Assembly: GCA_963830165.1 (NCBI GenBank)
Contig: CAWHKZ010000006.1
Span: forward strand, 62,001 to 126,000
Length of the DNA: 64,000 nt
Source: Bog-756 sp963830165
Lineage (GTDB): Bacteria; Actinomycetota; Acidimicrobiia; Acidimicrobiales; RAAP-2
Direction of reading: 5' to 3'
The notes below the pieces were generated by a model that was given only the letters and a program-made list of their open reading frames with translations, was not told the DNA's origin and did not search any database. The translations under genes and the position numbers were made by a program. Positions 60,034-64,000 of this stretch are shown piece by piece (positions within the stretch are counted from its first letter, which is position 1; each line of letters opens with the position of its first letter).

Positions 60034-61196
60034 GGTCGGCCCTCGCGGTGGGCGGCGGCCAGGGCGTCGAGTACCAGCCGGTGTTCGGAGTCCGAGGGGG
60101 GGCGGTCGCGCACCTCCTCGAGGAACTCGAGGACGACGTCTTCGTCGGACCGCTCCCCGATCGGCGGGCCCGCCGACCCGAAGTCCACGATGGCCCCGGT
60201 GCGGGGGTCGTCGTAGCGGAGGCTCACGGCGTGCGGGAAGCGGGCCCGCAGGCGCTCCATGGGCTGGGTCTGCACCGTGTCGTCGGTCAGGCGGGCCGCC
60301 ACCCAGTGGTCGGCATAGGCGGCGTGGGCCGGGTCGGTGAGCAGCTGCTCCAGGGTCCCGCTCAGCGTGACGACCTGGCGCCCGACCGGGACGGGGACGG
60401 TGCCGACCTCGGTCAGGTGGCCGTCGGTGACCTCGAGCAGCCGCACCGACTTCGGGTGGTCCTCGCTGAAGGAGTAGGGGAGGGGCGATCCCGAGTAGGC
60501 CATGGCGTCGGAACCGCCGATCCGCTGGGGCCGGTGGAGGTGGCCGAGGGCCACGTAGTCGAATCCGGCCAGCACGGCGGGGTCGACCTGGTCCGCACCG
60601 CCGATGGCCAGCGTCCGTTCGGAGTCGGACAGCCCGGCACCCGACACGTAGGCGTGGGCCACGGCGATCGACGGCATGGGGGCGAGGTCGCCCAGTGCGG
60701 CGCGCCCGGCGTCGAGGGCGTCGGCCAGGACGCTCTGGTGGGTGGGCGGCCGCCGGGTCCCGTCGTCGGCCGGTCGGGGAGCCGTCGCCAGGTGCGGGTC
60801 GAGGAAGGGGACGGCGACGACGGCGACCTGCTCGCCGCCGGCGGACAGGACCCGGGGGACCGGCGGGGTGCGCTCGTCGGCGAAGACGTGCACGCCCCCG
60901 AGGGCCTGACGCCCGGCGCCGAAGCCGAGCCGCCGGGCGCTGTCGTGGTTGCCGGGGATGAGCACCACCTCGGCGCCCGCGGCCCGGAGTCCGTCGAGGC
61001 CCAGGTCGAGCAGCGCGACGGCGTCCTCGGCCGGCAGCGACCGGTCGTAGATGTCGCCGGCCACGATGACGAGGTCGACCCGCCGCTCCTCGACGAGACC
61101 GGCCAGCCAGGACAGGAACGCCCGCTGGTCGTCCTCGAGCGGCTCCCGCTCGAAGCGGCGCCCGAGGTGCCAGTCGCTGGTGTGGATGATCCTCAT
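60030..61196 (-). CDS. sbcD: Nuclease complex subunit SbcD (Mre11-like)
   Basis: This 388-residue metallophosphoesterase has all nuclease motifs: IIHTSDWHLGRRF (I), VIVAGDIYDRSLP (II), LIPGNHDSARR (III), SIAVAHAYV (IV) and DYVALGHLHRPQ (V). It pairs with SbcC in double-strand break processing. Start ATG 61196 with GGGACGGGGTC. It is divergent from the exporter gene at 61297. Confidence 0.94.
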   Translation of the reverse strand: MRIIHTSDWHLGRRFEREPLEDDQRAFLSWLAGLVEERRVDLVIVAGDIYDRSLPAEDAVALLDLGLDGLRAAGAEVVLIPGNHDSARRLGFGAGRQALGGVHVFADERTPPVPRVLSAGGEQVAVVAVPFLDPHLATAPRPADDGTRRPPTHQSVLADALDAGRAALGDLAPMPSIAVAHAYVSGAGLSDSERTLAIGGADQVDPAVLAGFDYVALGHLHRPQRIGGSDAMAYSGSPLPYSFSEDHPKSVRLLEVTDGHLTEVGTVPVPVGRQVVTLSGTLEQLLTDPAHAAYADHWVAARLTDDTVQTQPMERLRARFPHAVSLRYDDPRTGAIVDFGSAGPPIGERSDEDVVLEFLEEVRDRPPSDSEHRLVLDALAAAHREGRP

Positions 61197-61284
61197 GACC
61201 CCGTCCCGTGCACGCCGACACACTGCCAGACCGGTGTGCCACCACGGATCGCCCGCGAACCACCACCTGGCCGGGCCGGGTCGC

Positions 61285-61290
61285 TAGGGT
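61285..61290 (+). promoter_or_regulatory. -10 box of the ThrE-type exporter gene (leaderless)
   Basis: TAGGGT, 6 nt, ATG 61297. Confidence 0.45.
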
Positions 61291-61296
61291 GCGCGC

Positions 61297-62577
61297 ATGC
61301 ACGACCACCCGGGCGACCTCGCCCAGGACGATGTCGACCGCCTGGTGCGCAGGGCCGGCAAGTTCCTGCTGCGGAACAGCTCGGAGGGTACGTTCGACCT
61401 CGACACCACCCTGCGGGCGATCGGGGCCTCCTACGGGGCGCGGGTCGAGGCCCTCATCAACATGGAGGGGATGAGCTTCGTCGTCACCCATCCCGACGGG
61501 AGCCAGCGCGCCGGCATCGTCCACGCCCAGCCCTCCCTCGAGCGGCTCGACCAGGTGTCGGAGTTCAAGGAGCTCACCGCGCGGATCTCCTCGGGGGCAC
61601 TGACCGCCGCCGCGGCCGGCGACGCCCTGGACTGCCTGGAGGCGTCACGCTCGCCCTACCCGGTCTGGGCCCGCTTCCTCGGGGTGATCCTGTTCGCGGC
61701 CGGCTTCGCCCCGAGCATGCAGGCCAACTGGCGACAGGTCGGGGCATCGGTGGTCCTCGGCGGCGTCATGGCCGTCGTCTACCTGGTCGGCGAACGGCTC
61801 GAGATCCTGCGGACGATCCTCCCGCTGATCGCCTCCACCGCCGTCGCCGTGGTCGGGTTCGGGATCCTCCACGAGGCCCACGCCCACGGCGGCCCGGTGC
61901 TCGTCATGGTGCCGGCGCTGTTCGTGATGATCCCGGGCGACTTCTTGTGCGCGGCCGCGGCCGAGATCTCGGTCGGGCAGTTCACCGTCGGGACCATCCG
62001 TCTGGTGCAGTCGGTGTTCATCCTGCTCCAGCTGGCGGCCGGGGTGATCATCGCCGCCGATCTCACCGGGGCCGGCACGGCGTCGCTGATCTCGTCGACG
62101 ACGGTCGACAACATCCCCTGGATCGTGACCGCACTGGCCTGGATCCCCTTCACCGTCGGCATGGCCCTCACCTTCTGCGCCCGCCGCCGGGACATCGGAT
62201 GGCTGCTGCTCGGCGTGTACGTGGCCTGGGGTGTGCAGCTCCTGGTGGTGCGGACCTCCGGGGACGCGGCCGGGACGTTCGCCGCCGCCACCGTCCTGTC
62301 GCTCCTGGGCATCCTCCTCGGGCGGAGCCCGAATCGCCCACCCAACCTCGTCATCATCCTCGGCGGCGTGTTCGTCCTGACGGTGGGGTCGATGGCACTG
62401 CGCGGGCTCACCACCCTCGCCGGCGGCCACCTGATCGAGAGCTTCCACGACCTGGCCACCTTCTCGCGGGTGGCCGGTTCGCTCTCGCTCGGCCTCATCG
62501 TGGGGACGAGCGCCGGGGTCCTGATCTTGCGTCGGCGGAGCCCCGAGGTGGCCGCGGAGGTCGCCCTCGAGCGCTGA
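61297..62577 (+). CDS. ThrE-type threonine/serine exporter family protein
   Basis: The 426-residue protein has a cytoplasmic N-terminal part of about 120 residues (AGKFLLRNSSEGTFDLDTTLRAIGASYGARVEALINMEGMSFV...), the DUF1212/ThrE domain, followed by about ten membrane helices. These include VPALFVMIPGDFLCAAAAEISVGQFTVGTIRL, with the Asp-containing helix conserved in the family. The C-terminal half is the ThrE_2 part. Corynebacterial ThrE exports threonine and serine; the substrate here is inferred only from family. The transcript is probably leaderless. Confidence 0.82.
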   Translation: MHDHPGDLAQDDVDRLVRRAGKFLLRNSSEGTFDLDTTLRAIGASYGARVEALINMEGMSFVVTHPDGSQRAGIVHAQPSLERLDQVSEFKELTARISSGALTAAAAGDALDCLEASRSPYPVWARFLGVILFAAGFAPSMQANWRQVGASVVLGGVMAVVYLVGERLEILRTILPLIASTAVAVVGFGILHEAHAHGGPVLVMVPALFVMIPGDFLCAAAAEISVGQFTVGTIRLVQSVFILLQLAAGVIIAADLTGAGTASLISSTTVDNIPWIVTALAWIPFTVGMALTFCARRRDIGWLLLGVYVAWGVQLLVVRTSGDAAGTFAAATVLSLLGILLGRSPNRPPNLVIILGGVFVLTVGSMALRGLTTLAGGHLIESFHDLATFSRVAGSLSLGLIVGTSAGVLILRRRSPEVAAEVALER

Positions 62578-62597
62578 CCCGCACCGGGGTCCGGCCC

Positions 62598-63770
62598 CTA
62601 CAGGCAGGCGTAGAGGGCGTCGACGAGGGACCGGTTGCGGCTGCTCTGCCAGCGGGGGACGACGTGGTTCATCACGTACCCGAACGCCACCCGGGCGTCG
62701 GGGTCGGCGAACCCGACGGCGCCGCCGGTGCCGAAGTGCCCGAAGGCCGAGGGGTTGGGCCCGAAGGGCCGTCTGGCCGTGGTCGGCTTGAACCCGAGAC
62801 CGAAGGTGACCTCCTCGCCGAGGACGGGGCAGAACCCTACGGACTGGGGCGACGTGGCCTCGGCCAGCAGGGCGGGCGAGAGCAGCCGCCCGGGCTCGAG
62901 CAGCGCCCGGTAGATGCGGGCCACGCCGTCGGCCGTGCCGTGGGTGTTGGTGGAGGGGACCTGCGCGGCCCGCCACTGCGGGGTGTTGACCACGCCCACC
63001 GAGGAGTAGCCCGGCGGGTTGAAGTAGCCGAGCATGACCATCCGCTCGTCGCCGACGAGCGAACCGAGGTCCACGGCCTGCGCCGCGCCACCGACTGCCC
63101 ATACGACGTCGGCGCAGCGGGCCTGCTCCTCCTCGGGGAGGCCGCACCAGACGTCGGCGCCCAGTTCCCCGGCCACCCTCCGCAGCCGGGTCCCGGGTAG
63201 GTCGCCGGTGAGGCGCCGGACGGGCTCGCCGATCAGGTGGCCGTAGGTGTTGGTGTGGTAGGCGTGCCGGGTCCCGGGCTCCCACCACGGGGCGGTTGCG
63301 GCCAGGGCGTCGGCCATGGTCGACCACCGGCCCAGGTCGGCGTCGACGAGCGGGCGGCGGATGGCCGGGACGCCGGCCCGGTGGCACAGGGCGTGGCGGA
63401 CGGTGGCGCCCTCCTTGCCTTCCGCCGCGAACTCGGGCCATACCGTGGCCAGCGGATCGTCGAGCCCCACCAGGCCGTCGTCGACCAGCTGCAGGAGGAG
63501 GAGGGCCACGAACGCCTTGCCCACCGAGTAGACGTCGACCAGCGTGTCGGCCCGCCACGGTCGGGTGCGCGCCGCGTCGGCCCACCCGCCGACCAGGTCG
63601 ATCACGAGGTCGCCGTCGACGTACACGGCGACCGCGGCGCCGACCTCACCGCGCTCGGCGAAGTTGTCGGCGAAGGCGTCCCGTACCGGCGCGAACCGCT
63701 CGTGGCACCGGCCCGAGACGGGCACGACGGCCGGCGGACGGCCCGCCCCTCCGGCCCCGGTAACGGTCAC
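62598..63770 (-). CDS. Beta-lactamase-fold serine hydrolase (EstB-like)
   Basis: This 390-residue class C beta-lactamase-like esterase has SVGKAFVALLLLQLVDDG with the S-x-x-K nucleophile, the Tyr motif YHTNTYGHLI (Y-x-N type), and FGHFGTGGAVGFADP as the third (H-x-G) motif. Such enzymes cleave small esters or D-peptides. The GTG overlaps the stop of the upstream alpha/beta hydrolase gene (GTGA), so the two are an operon. Confidence 0.88.
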   Translation of the reverse strand: MTVTGAGGAGRPPAVVPVSGRCHERFAPVRDAFADNFAERGEVGAAVAVYVDGDLVIDLVGGWADAARTRPWRADTLVDVYSVGKAFVALLLLQLVDDGLVGLDDPLATVWPEFAAEGKEGATVRHALCHRAGVPAIRRPLVDADLGRWSTMADALAATAPWWEPGTRHAYHTNTYGHLIGEPVRRLTGDLPGTRLRRVAGELGADVWCGLPEEEQARCADVVWAVGGAAQAVDLGSLVGDERMVMLGYFNPPGYSSVGVVNTPQWRAAQVPSTNTHGTADGVARIYRALLEPGRLLSPALLAEATSPQSVGFCPVLGEEVTFGLGFKPTTARRPFGPNPSAFGHFGTGGAVGFADPDARVAFGYVMNHVVPRWQSSRNRSLVDALYACL

Positions 63771-64000
63771 GGTCCGGGGACGGCCAGGAAGGCGCGGATG
63801 TCGGGCAGCGCGGTGCGGTCCTGGACGAAGAAGGCGTGGCCCCCGTCGTAGACCCGCAGTTCGGCCCCGGCGATCCGGGAGGCGATGGCCTCGCTGTTGG
63901 CCACCGGGGCGATGGGGTCGAACCGGCCGCAGGCCACCAGCGTGGGCGAGGAGACGGCCCCCAACCGGTCCCAGACGTCGTGCCTGCTCCTGGCCTCCAG
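63767..64000 (-). CDS. Alpha/beta hydrolase (C-terminal part, gene starts outside the window)
   Basis: The frame is open from the window edge and ends LGAVSSPTLVACGRFDPIAPVANSEAIA and then GGHAFFVQDRTALPDIRAFLA. TLVACGRFDPIAP carries the acidic residue and GGHAFFVQD the catalytic His of the alpha/beta hydrolase fold. The nucleophile elbow lies beyond the window. It is translationally coupled to the serine hydrolase. Confidence 0.8.
   Translation of the reverse strand: MEARSRHDVWDRLGAVSSPTLVACGRFDPIAPVANSEAIASRIAGAELRVYDGGHAFFVQDRTALPDIRAFLAVPGP

Overview
The window is about 70% GC DNA from a high-GC Gram-positive bacterium, most likely a non-mycelial actinobacterium. Supporting families are DUF2505, DUF5996, an actinobacterial-type 3Fe-4S ferredoxin and an NhaA fused to a DsbA-like domain. 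An Acidimicrobiia-like lineage is possible, but I cannot prove it from sequence alone. GTG starts, ATGA/GTGA/TGATG gene overlaps and leaderless genes (a TANNNT box 5-7 nt before the start codon) are frequent. I see no rRNA, CRISPR array, integrase or insertion sequence, so this reads as chromosomal backbone with catabolic inserts.

Layout, left to right. 1-5.2 kb: secreted phosphoesterase lipoprotein (partial), ferredoxin, glutamyl-tRNA synthetase, a DUF218 protein, a phosphonate-type HAD/FAD-oxidoreductase pair, tRNA-Gln(CUG) and tRNA-Glu(CUC). 5.4-9.4 kb: TetR regulator and SRPBCC protein sharing a perfect 34-bp palindrome, then a PAS-GGDEF-EAL protein whose EAL domain carries a one-base frameshift. 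9.5-13.8 kb: a fluoride module (fluoride riboswitch, two crcB, two DUF190 genes) followed by NhaA-DsbA. 13.9-24.2 kb: membrane glycosyltransferase-like protein, flavin disulfide reductase, DUF5996 protein, giant secreted FN3 protein, ferritin-like protein and catalase.

24.6-41.7 kb is the most interesting stretch. It holds a membrane protein coupled to cytochrome bd oxidase (cydAB), cupin-mqo, fumC, malic enzyme, a LysR regulator, NAD formate dehydrogenase, oxalyl-CoA decarboxylase, formyl-CoA:oxalate CoA-transferase and an acyl-CoA ligase. Together these encode oxalate to formate to CO2 plus NADH, and the fumarate-malate-pyruvate/oxaloacetate steps. Four copies of an exactly 43-bp element, each with a GAT-N11-ATC dyad 28 bp upstream of a TTGGAC box, sit upstream of cupin-mqo, fumC, fdh and oxc. 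They occur in two divergent intergenic regions that are inverted copies of each other. This looks like a LysR-type operator set joining oxalate catabolism to C4-acid metabolism.

41.7-64 kb: adenylate kinase, a Lon protease/RNase D fused reading frame, acyl-CoA dehydrogenase, several TetR regulators, UbiA prenyltransferase, N-acyl-D-amino-acid deacylase-type amidohydrolase, secreted proteins, the sbcDC operon with an attached lipoprotein gene, a ThrE-type exporter, a serine hydrolase and a partial alpha/beta hydrolase.

Three genes (GGDEF-EAL, malic enzyme, lysR) are each broken by one single-base indel, and the Lon-RNase D join may be a fourth. Four such events in one window may mean assembly errors rather than biology, and each should be re-read before being interpreted.
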